Below are positions 1 through 8,727 of a DNA stretch of 64,000 nucleotides, in pieces; the stretch's first letter is position 1, and each line of letters starts with the position of its first letter. The notes under the pieces are model-generated. The model searched no databases. It had not been told where the DNA came from and saw only the letters and a list, made by a program, of their open reading frames with translations. Source of the DNA: Polynucleobacter sp. GWA2_45_21 (GTDB lineage: Bacteria > Pseudomonadota > Gammaproteobacteria > Burkholderiales > Burkholderiaceae). The position numbers and the translations under genes were made by a program. The stretch covers positions 1 to 64,000 of the forward strand of contig NZ_MHZG01000009.1 in the NCBI RefSeq assembly GCF_001830325.1. The letters are read 5' to 3'.

Positions 1-33
1 AGCTGTGTAATAGATTCGAGGTCGTTGTTTCAT
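1..33 (-). CDS. Partial transposase, IS30-like (N-terminal 11 residues)
   Basis: An ATG at 33-31 on the minus strand opens a reading frame that runs off the left edge of the window, encoding MKQRPRIYYTA. A good Shine-Dalgarno sequence (AAGGAGT, 43-49) lies upstream. From memory, IS30-family transposases of beta- and gammaproteobacteria begin with a very similar K-x-R-P-R-I-Y-Y motif, which is the only reason for the call. Eleven residues are too few for certainty. The rest of the element lies outside the window. Confidence 0.45.
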   Translation of the reverse strand, partial: MKQRPRIYYTA

Positions 34-91
34 GAGCAACACTCCTTGCGCTTACGCAGTTTGTAGTGTGTTGCATCGACGGGTTGAAATC
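1..91 (-). mobile_element. Possible left end of an IS30-family insertion sequence
   Basis: The stretch between the partial transposase start (33) and about position 91 has the layout expected of an IS30 left end: a short leader with a ribosome binding site and, read on the minus strand, a beginning near GATTTCAACCCGTCGATG that resembles terminal repeats of this family as I remember them. The other end is not in the window, so neither the inverted repeat nor a target duplication can be confirmed. The outer boundary is an estimate. Confidence 0.35.
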
Positions 92-112
92 AAGGTCGAA
101 AGCAGACCTTGA
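90..112 (-). terminator. Intrinsic terminator-like hairpin after ppsR
   Basis: Perfect inverted repeat TCAAGGTC (90-97) and GACCTTGA (105-112) with a 7-base loop, 12 bases past the ppsR stop codon. On the minus strand it is followed by TTTC, a short U-tract. It probably ends the ppsR transcript, and the putative IS end begins directly beyond it. Confidence 0.6.
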
Positions 113-123
113 AGAATACTTTT

Positions 124-951
124 CTAACCTAGTATTGTTTTATCCGACTTGATAGATTGCAATACAGTTGTAGCAATCTCTTCAATCGATTTGCTGGTTG
201 TTGCCACCCAAGGAATGGATTCTTTTTTCATCATCGCGGTGGCTTCATTGATTTCGTAGCGACAGTTTTCTAGCTTGGCATAGTTACTGCCCGGGCGTCG
301 CTCATTACGAATCTCCGATAAACGTTCAGCATCAATCATTAAGCCAAAAATCTTATTGCGATAGGGAATCAAATCTTTTGGTAATTGCCCGCGTTCAAAA
401 TCTTCAGGAATAAGGGGGTAGTTTGCGGCTTTCATGCCGTATTGCATCGCTAAATAGAGGCTGGTTGGCGTTTTGCCCACACGAGAAATGCCCACCAAAA
501 TGACATCGGCCTCAGCAAGGTTCTTGTTTGACTGACCATCATCATGGGCTAGGGAGTAGTTAATAGCCTCAATACGGTTTTTATAGGCTTCGGTATCGGC
601 ATTATGGTGAAGGCGGTTCATGGCATGAGTCGATTTGACACCTAGAGCTTGCTCCAAGGGGGCCACAAAAGTCTGGAACATGTCCAAAATCAAGCCATTG
701 GCCTTGCCAACAATCTGATTGAGCTCGGGATTCACCAAAGTGGTGAAAACAATCGGCTGAACCTCGTATTTAGCAGCCGCCTGATTGATGCTAGAAACTG
801 CGTCATGCGCTTTTTCAGGGCTATCCACAAAAGGTACCCGAATGTGCTTAAAAGTGGCTTCAAATTGGGCCAAAATCGACTGGCTGAAGTTCTCGGCAGT
901 GATTCCGGTGCCATCAGAAACGATAAAAACAATACGGGCTGGGGTAGACAT
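124..951 (-). CDS. ppsR: Phosphoenolpyruvate synthase regulatory protein (bifunctional kinase/pyrophosphorylase)
   Basis: DUF299/PSRP-family cytosolic enzyme of 275 residues, the normal family length. Known members inactivate PEP synthase by ADP-dependent phosphorylation of a threonine next to its catalytic histidine, and reactivate it by Pi-dependent dephosphorylation. The nucleotide-binding loop GISRVGKT is visible at residues 154-161, followed by TPTSLYLAM. The N-terminus (RIVFIVSDGTGITAE) is also typical. It is divergent from ppsA, its substrate, with 107 bases between the two start codons, the usual arrangement in betaproteobacteria and strong support for the call. Confidence 0.95.
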   Translation of the reverse strand: MSTPARIVFIVSDGTGITAENFSQSILAQFEATFKHIRVPFVDSPEKAHDAVSSINQAAAKYEVQPIVFTTLVNPELNQIVGKANGLILDMFQTFVAPLEQALGVKSTHAMNRLHHNADTEAYKNRIEAINYSLAHDDGQSNKNLAEADVILVGISRVGKTPTSLYLAMQYGMKAANYPLIPEDFERGQLPKDLIPYRNKIFGLMIDAERLSEIRNERRPGSNYAKLENCRYEINEATAMMKKESIPWVATTSKSIEEIATTVLQSIKSDKTILG

Positions 952-1058
952 GAGATTGGCCTAAAAAGTCGTTGTCAGCACTACAATATGTAGTTAATGA
1001 AGTATGCCGTATTGTATTCGGCCGCCCGACCAGTTTCCTTATCTTTAGAGAGTATTTT

Positions 1059-3461
1059 ATGTCCAACCAACAGCAACAAAATAGCAATGTAGCAAATGCC
1101 TATGTTTTGCCTTTTGAGCAGCTCCGCATGACTGACGTTGAGTCAGTCGGTGGTAAAAACGCTTCACTCGGTGAAATGATTTCTCAGTTGTCCTCCACAG
1201 GTGTTCGTGTGCCGACTGGATTTGCAACTACCTCATTAGCATTTCGTGATTTCTTAGAACACAACAATTTGACTGAGCGCATTCAGAAGCGTTTGGAGAA
1301 TCTCAATATTGATGATGTTCGCGCTCTGGCTGAGGCTGGTAAAGAGATCCGTGGCTGGATTGAAACTGCCCCATTTCAGCCACGCCTTGACGAAGAGATT
1401 CGTACAGCATTTAAAAAATTAGATGATTCCGGCAAAGGCTCTTTTGCAGTGCGCTCCTCTGCAACTGCAGAAGATTTGCCTGATGCTTCATTTGCTGGGC
1501 AGCAAGAAACTTTCTTGAACGTTGAAGGTATTGACGATGTTCTGAAGAAGATTCGTGAAGTATTTGCATCCTTGTATAACGATCGTGCGATTTCCTACCG
1601 TGTTCACAAGGGCTTTGCTCACGCTGAAGTAGCCTTATCTGCTGGTATCCAGCGTATGGTTCGCTCTGACCTGGGTGCAGCTGGAGTGATGTTTACTCTG
1701 GATACTGAATCTGGCTTTGAAGATGTCGTATTCATCACCTCTAGCTACGGCTTGGGTGAGACGGTGGTGCAGGGTGCAGTAAACCCAGATGAGTTTTACG
1801 TATTCAAAACAACCTTGGCACAAGACAAGAAGGCGATTATTCGCCGCTCTTTAGGTTCTAAGTTAATTCAGATGCAATTTGCCCCAGCAGGTTCTGCTGA
1901 GAAGGTAATGACTGTGGATGTGGCTCCAGAAAAACGCAACCGTTTTTCACTGGAAGATGCTGACATTACTGAGTTGGCTAAATATGCCGTCATCATCGAG
2001 AAACACTACGGTCGTCCAATGGATATCGAGTGGGGTAAGGATGGTCAAGATGGCCGTATCTATATCCTGCAAGCGCGCCCTGAGACAGTGAAGAGTCAGG
2101 CTGCTGGCCAAGTAGAGATGCGCTACAAACTCAAGGGCACATCTAAGGTCCTTGCTAAAGGTCGTGCGATTGGTCAAAAGATTGGTGCTGGCCCGGTTCG
2201 TGTGATTCGCGATCCGAGCGAGATGGACCGTGTCCAGCCAGGCGACGTCTTGGTTGCGGACATGACTGACCCTAACTGGGAGCCGGTCATGAAGCGCGCT
2301 TCCGCGATTGTGACTAATCGCGGTGGTCGTACTTGCCACGCAGCGATTATTGCTCGTGAATTAGGCGTTCCTGCGGTAGTAGGTTGCGGTGATGCAACTG
2401 AGCATTTACAAGACGGCATGATGGTGACGGTTTCTTGCGCAGAGGGTGACGAAGGCCATATTTATGACGGCTTGATCGAAACTGAAGTGACTGAAGTATC
2501 TCGTGGCGTATTGCCAGAGATCCCAGTAAAGATCACCATGAACATTGGTAATCCTCAGTTGGCATTTGATTTCTGCCAAATCCCAAATGCGGGTGTTGGC
2601 TTGGCTCGTCTCGAGTTCATTATCAATAACTACATTGGCGTACATCCACGTGCTGTATTGGAGTACCCAAACATTGATCCCGATCTCAAGCGTGCTGTTG
2701 AAAGCGTTGCTCGTGGCTATGCTAGCCCACGTCAGTTCTATGAAGATAAATTGGTTGAGGGTGTAGCAACAATTGCTGCTGCTTTCTATCCAAAACCAGT
2801 AATCGTTCGCTTGTCCGACTTTAAGTCAAACGAGTACAAAAAACTGATTGGCGGTTCACGCTATGAGCCGGATGAAGAGAATCCAATGCTGGGTTTCCGT
2901 GGCGCATCCCGTTACGTATCAGCAGATTTCGGCGAAGCCTTTGCCTTAGAGTGCGCTGCAATGAAGCGTGTTCGTGAAGATATGGGCTTGGATAACGTTG
3001 AGATCATGGTGCCGTTTGTTCGTACCATTAAGCAAGCTGAGCGTGTGATCGACATGATGGCTAAGTTTGGTCTCAAGCGTGGTGTCAATGGCTTGCGCCT
3101 GATCATGATGTGCGAGATTCCTTCTAACGCCATCTTGGCAGATCAATTCCTCGAGCATTTTGATGGATTCTCAATCGGTTCAAACGATATGACTCAATTA
3201 ACACTGGGTCTAGATCGCGACTCCGGTATGGAATTGCTGGCAATTGACTTTGATGAGCGTGATCCTGCGGTTGAGTTCATGATTGCTCGCTCCATTGAGG
3301 CTTGCCGCAAACAAAACAAATACGTTGGTATTTGCGGTCAAGGCCCATCAGACCACCCAGACTTTGCACGTTGGTTGGTAGCTAAGGGCATCACTTCAAT
3401 CTCCCTCAATCCGGATAGCGTAGTGGCTACTTGGGAAATGTTGGGTAAGACAGAAGCCTAA
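1059..3461 (+). CDS. ppsA: Phosphoenolpyruvate synthase (pyruvate, water dikinase)
   Basis: Converts pyruvate, ATP and water to PEP, AMP and phosphate, the entry step of gluconeogenesis from pyruvate or lactate. The chosen ATG gives 800 residues. An in-frame upstream start at 972 would add 29 residues without family resemblance and run through the promoter region, whereas TAGAGAG at 1046-1052 serves as ribosome binding site for 1059. Domains in order: N-terminal ATP-grasp ([10 protein letters not shown] near residue 30), the swivelling phosphohistidine domain with GGRTCHAAI (Thr425, His427) and a C-terminal PEP-binding TIM barrel. Thr425 matches the residue that PpsR phosphorylates. A strong hairpin follows the stop codon. 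Confidence 0.97.
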   Translation: MSNQQQQNSNVANAYVLPFEQLRMTDVESVGGKNASLGEMISQLSSTGVRVPTGFATTSLAFRDFLEHNNLTERIQKRLENLNIDDVRALAEAGKEIRGWIETAPFQPRLDEEIRTAFKKLDDSGKGSFAVRSSATAEDLPDASFAGQQETFLNVEGIDDVLKKIREVFASLYNDRAISYRVHKGFAHAEVALSAGIQRMVRSDLGAAGVMFTLDTESGFEDVVFITSSYGLGETVVQGAVNPDEFYVFKTTLAQDKKAIIRRSLGSKLIQMQFAPAGSAEKVMTVDVAPEKRNRFSLEDADITELAKYAVIIEKHYGRPMDIEWGKDGQDGRIYILQARPETVKSQAAGQVEMRYKLKGTSKVLAKGRAIGQKIGAGPVRVIRDPSEMDRVQPGDVLVADMTDPNWEPVMKRASAIVTNRGGRTCHAAIIARELGVPAVVGCGDATEHLQDGMMVTVSCAEGDEGHIYDGLIETEVTEVSRGVLPEIPVKITMNIGNPQLAFDFCQIPNAGVGLARLEFIINNYIGVHPRAVLEYPNIDPDLKRAVESVARGYASPRQFYEDKLVEGVATIAAAFYPKPVIVRLSDFKSNEYKKLIGGSRYEPDEENPMLGFRGASRYVSADFGEAFALECAAMKRVREDMGLDNVEIMVPFVRTIKQAERVIDMMAKFGLKRGVNGLRLIMMCEIPSNAILADQFLEHFDGFSIGSNDMTQLTLGLDRDSGMELLAIDFDERDPAVEFMIARSIEACRKQNKYVGICGQGPSDHPDFARWLVAKGITSISLNPDSVVATWEMLGKTEA

Positions 3462-3494
3462 GCTCTGAGTTGCTAATCGCTAGCAATATGCAAG

Positions 3495-3518
3495 AAGGCC
3501 TGGAGAAATCTAGGCCTT
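3495..3518 (+). terminator. Intrinsic terminator after ppsA
   Basis: A 10-bp stem, AAGGCCTGGA (3495-3504) and TCTAGGCCTT (3509-3518), with one G-T pair, is closed by a GAAA tetraloop. It lies 33 bases past the ppsA stop, and TCACCTTTT follows. The convergent Anbu gene ends at 3542, so the hairpin may act in both directions. Confidence 0.8.
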
Positions 3519-3541
3519 TCACCTTTTGAGCGCTAACCCAA

Positions 3542-4423
3542 TTAACGCTTAGTTTTTGCAGTCACTTTCTTCTTTGGGCTAGCTTTAGCCACCGCCTTAA
3601 CTGGTGCAACAACCTTTTTTACGACCTTGCTATTGCGATGGATAGGCACTGCACCCATCTTCTTGGCAGGGGATGCAATCGAGCGGGAGGGGGTTGCTCC
3701 CGACCAGCTAGGTTCCGCGATGGAATTAAATGCAGCGCGTAATTTCTCGCCCCACAATTGGTGAATCATCTGGAAGTAGGGGTTGGACTCATCCATCGTG
3801 ACCAGCTTACTCGCTTGCAAAGAATTCTTTTCGTAAACCATGAGGTCTAGCGGCAGGCCAACAGAGATATTACTGTTGAGTGTTGAATCCATGGAGATGA
3901 GGGCGCACTTAGTGGCCAAGTTGAGTGGGGTATCAAAGCTAATAACCCTGTCTAAGATTGGCTTGCCATATTTGGACTCACCAATCTGGAAGTAACAAGT
4001 CTCAGGCGTGGCCTCAATAAAGTTGCCGGCTGAATAAATGTTAAAAAGTCGTGGACGCTCACCCTTAATCTGACCACCAAAGATCAGATTACAATTGAAA
4101 TCAATGCCAGCCTTTTCCAGCGCCTTGTGATCCCGGTCATAAACTTGCTTTATGGCATCGCCAATGACAACGGCTGCATCGTGAGTGCTCTCCACATTCC
4201 ACAAATTCTTCCCATTGAGGAGTTGGCCTTGTAATAGGATTTCTTTCACGGCTTGAGTAATGGCAAGATTGCCAGCGCTCATCAGGGTAAAAAAGCGATC
4301 CTTATCCTTCTGGAATAAAGACATCTTTCTAAATGTGCCGATCTGATCAACACCCGCATTAGTGCGAGTATCCGATAAAAATACCAAGCCATCCTTTAGG
4401 CAAAGCCCAACGCAATACGTCAT
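3542..4423 (-). CDS. Anbu-type proteasome-like peptidase
   Basis: Ntn-hydrolase of the Anbu (ancestral beta-subunit) family. It has no propeptide: the protein starts MTYCVGL, so Thr2 would be the catalytic nucleophile after Met removal. Asp18 (FLSDTR) and Lys33 sit where proteasome beta subunits carry their catalytic Asp and Lys. The core ends near residue 240. A further tail of about 50 residues is rich in Lys, Ala, Pro and Val, ends KKKVTAKTKR and is not part of the usual fold. It is last in an operon with transglutaminase, alpha-E and ATP-grasp genes, the hallmark Anbu neighbourhood. The substrate is unknown for the family, and the peptidase activity is inferred from the fold. Confidence 0.9.
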   Translation of the reverse strand: MTYCVGLCLKDGLVFLSDTRTNAGVDQIGTFRKMSLFQKDKDRFFTLMSAGNLAITQAVKEILLQGQLLNGKNLWNVESTHDAAVVIGDAIKQVYDRDHKALEKAGIDFNCNLIFGGQIKGERPRLFNIYSAGNFIEATPETCYFQIGESKYGKPILDRVISFDTPLNLATKCALISMDSTLNSNISVGLPLDLMVYEKNSLQASKLVTMDESNPYFQMIHQLWGEKLRAAFNSIAEPSWSGATPSRSIASPAKKMGAVPIHRNSKVVKKVVAPVKAVAKASPKKKVTAKTKR

Positions 4424-4459
4424 CCTGCAACCCCTTTAATTATTTCTCTGGATTATCTC

Positions 4460-5257
4460 TTACTTGGCTTGGGTAATCGAGATGCTAGCGCTTAACTCTT
4501 CGCCACCTCCGCCGGAGCGAACCCCTTTAACCGGAGCTGCTGAGTAGTAGTCTCGGCCAATCGCTAAGCGAATATGACGTGCATCAGTAAAGCAGGCATT
4601 GGTGATATCAATACTGGTCCATAGACCTTTATCAATATCAGTACAGAAATCAATCCAGGCATGGCTTGCGAGGTTAGGCGCATCTTCAGCAAAGAAATAG
4701 CCGCTGACATAACGCGCTGGAATGCCTGAGGCACGACACAGACCCAGCATGATGTGCGCATGATCCTGGCAAACACCGGATTTCATGGCAAAGGATTGGG
4801 CAGCAGTGGTTGCAAAATTAGTTTGCCCTGGTGAGTACAGAATTGCCTCTTGTACTGAGGCGGCTAAGGCTAAAACCTGATCAATTGAGTTTTTCTTGGG
4901 AAGAGAGTCTGCAAAATACTCCAGCATTTCTGCTGTTGGTTCAGTCAGGTTGGTTTGTTGAAGTAAGTGGTAAGGCGAAACTGCCTTGGGCTCATCAATA
5001 AACTCAAAAGCATCTTGAGTATGAATATCGCCCTCAGCCTCAATCATCATGGAGGTGTATGCGTTCTCTTGAACAAAAACGCTGTAGAGGTTTCCAAATG
5101 CATCAAGTGAAGTGCTTGCCTTAATCGGTGTGCTGACTTTCCACTTATCAATTGTTTGGCCGGCCACATCGGGTGGCGTGAGGCGCAACTCTTGAATAGA
5201 GTAGCGTACCGGTGTTTCATAGCGGTATTCTGTGCGGTGACGAATCTTCAGGTGCAT
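4460..5257 (-). CDS. Transglutaminase-like cysteine peptidase of the Anbu operon
   Basis: Cytosolic transglutaminase-like protein of 265 residues with the N-terminal bacterial region typical of Anbu partners (LKIRHRTEYRYETPVRYS). The papain-like triad is intact: Cys163 in SGVCQDHAH, His199 in ASHAWIDF and Asp217 in SIDITN. No signal peptide is present. It starts 8 bases after the alpha-E gene stop and is followed by Anbu, so the genes are surely cotranscribed. The family may make or cut amide bonds. With an ATP-grasp ligase next door, a peptide-tagging or peptide-building role is often suggested but remains unproven. Confidence 0.9.
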   Translation of the reverse strand: MHLKIRHRTEYRYETPVRYSIQELRLTPPDVAGQTIDKWKVSTPIKASTSLDAFGNLYSVFVQENAYTSMMIEAEGDIHTQDAFEFIDEPKAVSPYHLLQQTNLTEPTAEMLEYFADSLPKKNSIDQVLALAASVQEAILYSPGQTNFATTAAQSFAMKSGVCQDHAHIMLGLCRASGIPARYVSGYFFAEDAPNLASHAWIDFCTDIDKGLWTSIDITNACFTDARHIRLAIGRDYYSAAPVKGVRSGGGGEELSASISITQAK

Positions 5258-5265
5258 GGTGATCT

Positions 5266-6273
5266 TTAAGCTACAGCTAATGGTATGAGGTAGGCGTTAC
5301 TGAATTCATCAGCAATATGATTGATGCGCTCTAAGAACTCTTCAATGAACTCTTCTAAGCCCTGCGAGAAGACCTCATCAATATCGGAGTAATCAAGACT
5401 TGCCTTGAGCTTACCAAGCAGGCGTTCAATTTCTTTGGATTGCTGGTTCTTCATCTCTGCAATCAGAGGAATAAGCTCATTGACACAGCACACCAATGAG
5501 CGTGGCATTTGCTTATTGAAAATCAAGAGTTGCGCTACTTGCTTGGGGGTTACTTGATCAGAGTAGATCTGCCGATAGATCTCAAAAGCAGAGACAGAGC
5601 GAAGTAGAGCGGCCCAGTGATAAAAATCAAAGAAGTTGCCATCTGCTCCATCGATAGCTTCTGCAACATCGCCATCAACCGCCTTACCTTTTTTATTCGC
5701 ACTCAATCGCTTCAGTGCGGCTTGGCCCTCATACTTAGTTTCTAAAATACGTGCAGTGTTATCAGCTCTTTCTAGTAGGGTGCCAACATTCATAAAGTAG
5801 AAGGCTTCGTTCTTGAGCATGGTGCCATGCATAACGCCCCTAAAGAGGTGGCAGCGATGCTTCACCCATTCCAGTAATCTGCTGGGGTCAGCTTGAGTAC
5901 GCGCTTCCAGAATACGTTGCAACTCTAACCAAGTCGTGTTTTGAGTCTCCCATGCTTCAGAGGTAATCTTGCCTCGAATAACGCGAGCATTTTCACGGGC
6001 GGCAAATAGACAAGACACGATGCTGGAAGGATTGCTGGTTTCATAGATCATGAAATCCAAGACATTCTCACGAGTGACTACGTCGTATTTCATCAAGAAC
6101 GATTCTTCGAGCTTCGAGATGGTGAGTAGCTTCTTCCAACTTTGTTCTAAAAACTCTGCAGGCTGCGGGAGTAGGGAAGTTTGGTGATTGACGTCCAGCA
6201 TACGGGCAGTATTTTCTGCTCGCTCTGTGTAGCGGGCCATCCAGTAAAGGCAATCAGCGGTGCGACTCAACAT
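5266..6273 (-). CDS. Alpha-E domain protein (DUF403)
   Basis: All-helical alpha-E protein of 335 residues. Two copies of the signature ER-A-(E/D)-NTAR can be seen, at residues 17-24 and near 168-175, as expected for the family. The start MLSRTADCLYWMARY is a family hallmark. No biochemical activity has been established. Its constant association with circularly permuted ATP-grasp and transglutaminase proteins suggests a shared peptide-modifying pathway. It lies 15 bases downstream of the ATP-grasp gene and 8 bases upstream of the transglutaminase gene. Confidence 0.92.
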   Translation of the reverse strand: MLSRTADCLYWMARYTERAENTARMLDVNHQTSLLPQPAEFLEQSWKKLLTISKLEESFLMKYDVVTRENVLDFMIYETSNPSSIVSCLFAARENARVIRGKITSEAWETQNTTWLELQRILEARTQADPSRLLEWVKHRCHLFRGVMHGTMLKNEAFYFMNVGTLLERADNTARILETKYEGQAALKRLSANKKGKAVDGDVAEAIDGADGNFFDFYHWAALLRSVSAFEIYRQIYSDQVTPKQVAQLLIFNKQMPRSLVCCVNELIPLIAEMKNQQSKEIERLLGKLKASLDYSDIDEVFSQGLEEFIEEFLERINHIADEFSNAYLIPLAVA

Positions 6274-6288
6274 ATTTACTTATCCCCT

Positions 6289-7701
6289 TTATTCTTCTAG
6301 AACCCAGGTGTCTTTAGTGCCGCCACCCTGTGAGGAGTTCACAACTAAAGAGCCTTCTTTGAGGGCAACACGAGTAAGACCACCCGGAACCATCTTGATT
6401 GTTTTTCCTGATAAAACAAATGGCCGTAAATCAATATGGCGTGGCGCAACACCAGACTCAACAAAAGTTGGGCAAGTGGAGAGTGCGAGGGTTGGTTGTG
6501 CAATGTATTTATCTGGATTGGCAATCAGATGACCGCGGAATTCTTCGATCTCTGCCTTGGTGGAGGCTGGTCCAACCAACATGCCATAGCCACCAGCACC
6601 ATGGGTTAGCTTCACCACCAACTTGTCTAAATTAGCCAAGGTATATGCGAGATCATCTGGCTTACGACATTGAAAGGTCGGCACATTATTCAGAATCGGT
6701 TTCTCGCCCAAATAGAACTCAATCATGTCTGGTACGTAAGGGTAGATTGACTTGTCATCAGCGATGCCAGTACCAATAGCATTAGCTAAGGTTACATTGC
6801 CCGCACGATGTGCAGAGAGTAATCCGGCAACCCCCAATGTGGAGTCAGAGCGGAATGCGAGCGGATCCAAGAAATCATCATCAACGCGGCGATAAATCAC
6901 ATCCACACGCTCAGGACCTTGAGTAGTGCGCATAAAGACTTGCTCGTTCTTTACAAACAAATCTTTGCCTTCAACCAACTCAACGCCCATTTGCTGTGCA
7001 AGGTAGCTATGCTCAAAATAGGCGGAGTTATACATGCCCGGTGTGAGCACGACGACATTGGGTTTTTTGACATCATCGGGTTTAACGGACTTGAGACATT
7101 CCAATAGAAAATCAGGGTAGTGCTCGACGGGTGCAACTCGATATTTCTGAAATAGATCTGGGAAGAGGCGCATCATCATCTTGCGGTCTTCAACCATGTA
7201 AGAGACGCCAGATGGAACGCGTAAGTTATCTTCTAGAACGTAGAACTCGCCTTCGCCAGCGCGCACGATATCAATTCCAGCGATCTGGGCGTAGATATCT
7301 CGCGGCACACTAACGTTACGCATCTCTGGACGATATTGCGCGTTGTTATAAATTTGCTCAGCTGGAATGATCCCCGCTTTGATGATTTCTTCTTCGTGAT
7401 ATACGTCATAGATAAAGCGATTGAGCGCTTTAACCCGTTGACGAAGACCGGCTTCGAGCTGCTCCCATTCTTTGGCGGTAAAGATTCGGGGCACTTGATC
7501 GAAGGGAATAGTTCTCTCAGATCCAAGATCGTCTCCATAGACAGCAAAGGTAATGCCAACTCGTCGGAAGATGAGATCAGCTTCAGCGCGCTTGAGGCCC
7601 ATGAGGGTATCGCTTTGCTGCTTAAGCCAGTTATGGAAAACTTGGTAATGGGGACGCGCTTTTCCGCTGGCGTCGAGCATTTCATCAAAAGGCAATTTCA
7701 T
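6289..7701 (-). CDS. Circularly permuted ATP-grasp protein (DUF404/DUF407)
   Basis: Circularly permuted ATP-grasp type 2 protein of 470 residues, first gene of the Anbu operon. Recognisable blocks are the N-terminal PFDEMLDASGKARPHY, the central VLEDNLRVPSGVSYMVEDR and the C-terminal glycine-rich LTHGAGGYGMLVGPAS. ATP-grasp enzymes activate a carboxylate with ATP and join it to an amine or thiol, and an amide-bond-forming role is inferred here. The 108-base gap to smpB carries an NtrC-like palindrome. No Mg or ATP ligand can be assigned with certainty by eye because of the permutation. Confidence 0.93.
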   Translation of the reverse strand: MKLPFDEMLDASGKARPHYQVFHNWLKQQSDTLMGLKRAEADLIFRRVGITFAVYGDDLGSERTIPFDQVPRIFTAKEWEQLEAGLRQRVKALNRFIYDVYHEEEIIKAGIIPAEQIYNNAQYRPEMRNVSVPRDIYAQIAGIDIVRAGEGEFYVLEDNLRVPSGVSYMVEDRKMMMRLFPDLFQKYRVAPVEHYPDFLLECLKSVKPDDVKKPNVVVLTPGMYNSAYFEHSYLAQQMGVELVEGKDLFVKNEQVFMRTTQGPERVDVIYRRVDDDFLDPLAFRSDSTLGVAGLLSAHRAGNVTLANAIGTGIADDKSIYPYVPDMIEFYLGEKPILNNVPTFQCRKPDDLAYTLANLDKLVVKLTHGAGGYGMLVGPASTKAEIEEFRGHLIANPDKYIAQPTLALSTCPTFVESGVAPRHIDLRPFVLSGKTIKMVPGGLTRVALKEGSLVVNSSQGGGTKDTWVLEE

Positions 7702-7764
7702 AGTTACAAACTAATGCCTTCGGGGTTAACTGCTATGGTGGGAATGTGGCAGCTTGGTGCTATA

Positions 7765-7781
7765 TGCACTTTATTGGTGCA
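7765..7781. promoter_or_regulatory. NtrC-like binding site upstream of the Anbu operon
   Basis: TGCAC (7765-7769), 7 bases, then GTGCA (7777-7781) forms a 17-bp palindrome. The plus-strand sequence TGCACTTTATTGGTGCA differs at two positions from one of the enterobacterial glnA NtrC sites as I recall it. Its centre is 72 bases upstream of the ATP-grasp start codon. A further half site, GGTGC, lies at 7756-7760. I could not find a sigma-54 promoter with correct -24/-12 spacing between the site and the gene. Confidence 0.5.
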
Positions 7782-7809
7782 TTAATGGCTAAGTAGCCTA
7801 CTCCAGGTC

Positions 7810-8262
7810 TTAGGCGTTCAAGTCGCCTCTAGCAATTCGTCCTTTTTGGACTTCCCATTCGCGCTCTTTGGTTGCTGCGCGTTTGTCGTGCTGTTTCTTG
7901 CCTCGAGCCAGCCCAATTTCACACTTCACATTTCCTTTGGAGAAATGCAGATTTAGTGGGACGAGGGTGTAGCCCTTTTGCTCCACTTTACCGATAAGCT
8001 TTTTAATCTCAATGGCATTTAGCAAGAGTTTGCGGGTACGGGTACTGTCGGGAACAATATGAGTGGAGGCTGATAGCAGGGGGGTAATATGGCAGCCGAT
8101 TAGGAATAGCTCCGCCCGACGGATGACAACATACGCTTCTTTAATGTGGACTCGACCGGCGCGAATGGCTTTTACTTCCCAGCCTTCCAGAACCAGTCCT
8201 GCCTCGAACCGTTCCTCGATAAAATAATCGAAGAAGGCTTTTTTGTTATCGACGATACTCAT
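7810..8262 (-). CDS. smpB: SsrA-binding protein SmpB
   Basis: Small tmRNA-binding protein (150 residues) needed for trans-translation, the rescue of ribosomes stalled on broken mRNAs. Family motifs are clear: [22 protein letters not shown] at the N-terminus, the [12 protein letters not shown] segment and the lysine/arginine-rich tail that enters the decoding centre. The C-terminus (RIARGDLNA) is ordinary. It is divergent from ratA with 26 bases between start codons, the standard betaproteobacterial arrangement. The tmRNA gene is not in this window. Confidence 0.97.
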   Translation of the reverse strand: MSIVDNKKAFFDYFIEERFEAGLVLEGWEVKAIRAGRVHIKEAYVVIRRAELFLIGCHITPLLSASTHIVPDSTRTRKLLLNAIEIKKLIGKVEQKGYTLVPLNLHFSKGNVKCEIGLARGKKQHDKRAATKEREWEVQKGRIARGDLNA

Positions 8263-8288
8263 ATTTATTTAGCTTCTCAAGATCGATT

Positions 8289-8723
8289 ATGGCAGACGTC
8301 TACAAGACCGTTTTAATTGGCCAATCAGCCGACCGCATGTATGGCTTAGTCACTGACGTTGCACGTTACCCAGAGTTCTTGCCCTGGTGCGGCGGCGTGG
8401 AAATTTTTGAGCAAACCGAGACTGTTTTGGATGCCAAAATCAATATCCACTTTAAGGGCATTGATCAGTACTTTCATACTCGAAACATCAACCACCGCCC
8501 TGAAACCATCGATATGGTCTTTGTAGATGGGCCATTCAAGCATTTTTCTGGGCAATGGAACTTTATCCCCCTTAAGGAGGATGCCTGTAAGGTGGAATTT
8601 AAACTCTATTGGGAGTTTAAGAGCCTCATCCTCGATAAGATCATTGGCCCAGTATTTGGCCATATAGCTGGCACCTTTGTAGATTGCTTCGTCAAACGGG
8701 CTGAAGACCTGGATGGTAAGTAA
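8289..8723 (+). CDS. ratA: RatA/Coq10-family START-domain protein
   Basis: A 144-residue START-like (polyketide cyclase) protein with the family pattern DVARYPEFLPWCGGVEI near residues 22-38 and FVDGPFKHFSGQW in the middle. Members are called RatA, from a reported ribosome-association toxin in E. coli, or Coq10-like, from quinone-binding relatives in mitochondria. A ubiquinone-binding or quinone-chaperone role is the more cautious reading. It is divergent from smpB and followed by rnfH 4 bases after its stop, the conserved smpB-ratA-rnfH order. Confidence 0.9.
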   Translation: MADVYKTVLIGQSADRMYGLVTDVARYPEFLPWCGGVEIFEQTETVLDAKINIHFKGIDQYFHTRNINHRPETIDMVFVDGPFKHFSGQWNFIPLKEDACKVEFKLYWEFKSLILDKIIGPVFGHIAGTFVDCFVKRAEDLDGK

Positions 8724-8727
8724 GTCT

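Noticed and set aside
972..1058. Upstream extension of ppsA to 972
   Set aside because: The extra 29 residues do not resemble the family and would cover the ppsR/ppsA promoter region; TAGAGAG precedes ATG 1059.
2545..2766. Overlapping small frames inside ppsA and other large genes
   Set aside because: They lie in alternative frames of clearly coding genes and resemble no family; treated as shadows throughout.
7702..7764. Sigma-54 promoter for the Anbu operon
   Set aside because: On the minus strand TAGCAC-CAAGC-TGCC looks similar, but the GC of the -12 element is one base too close, and the -24 GG is AG.
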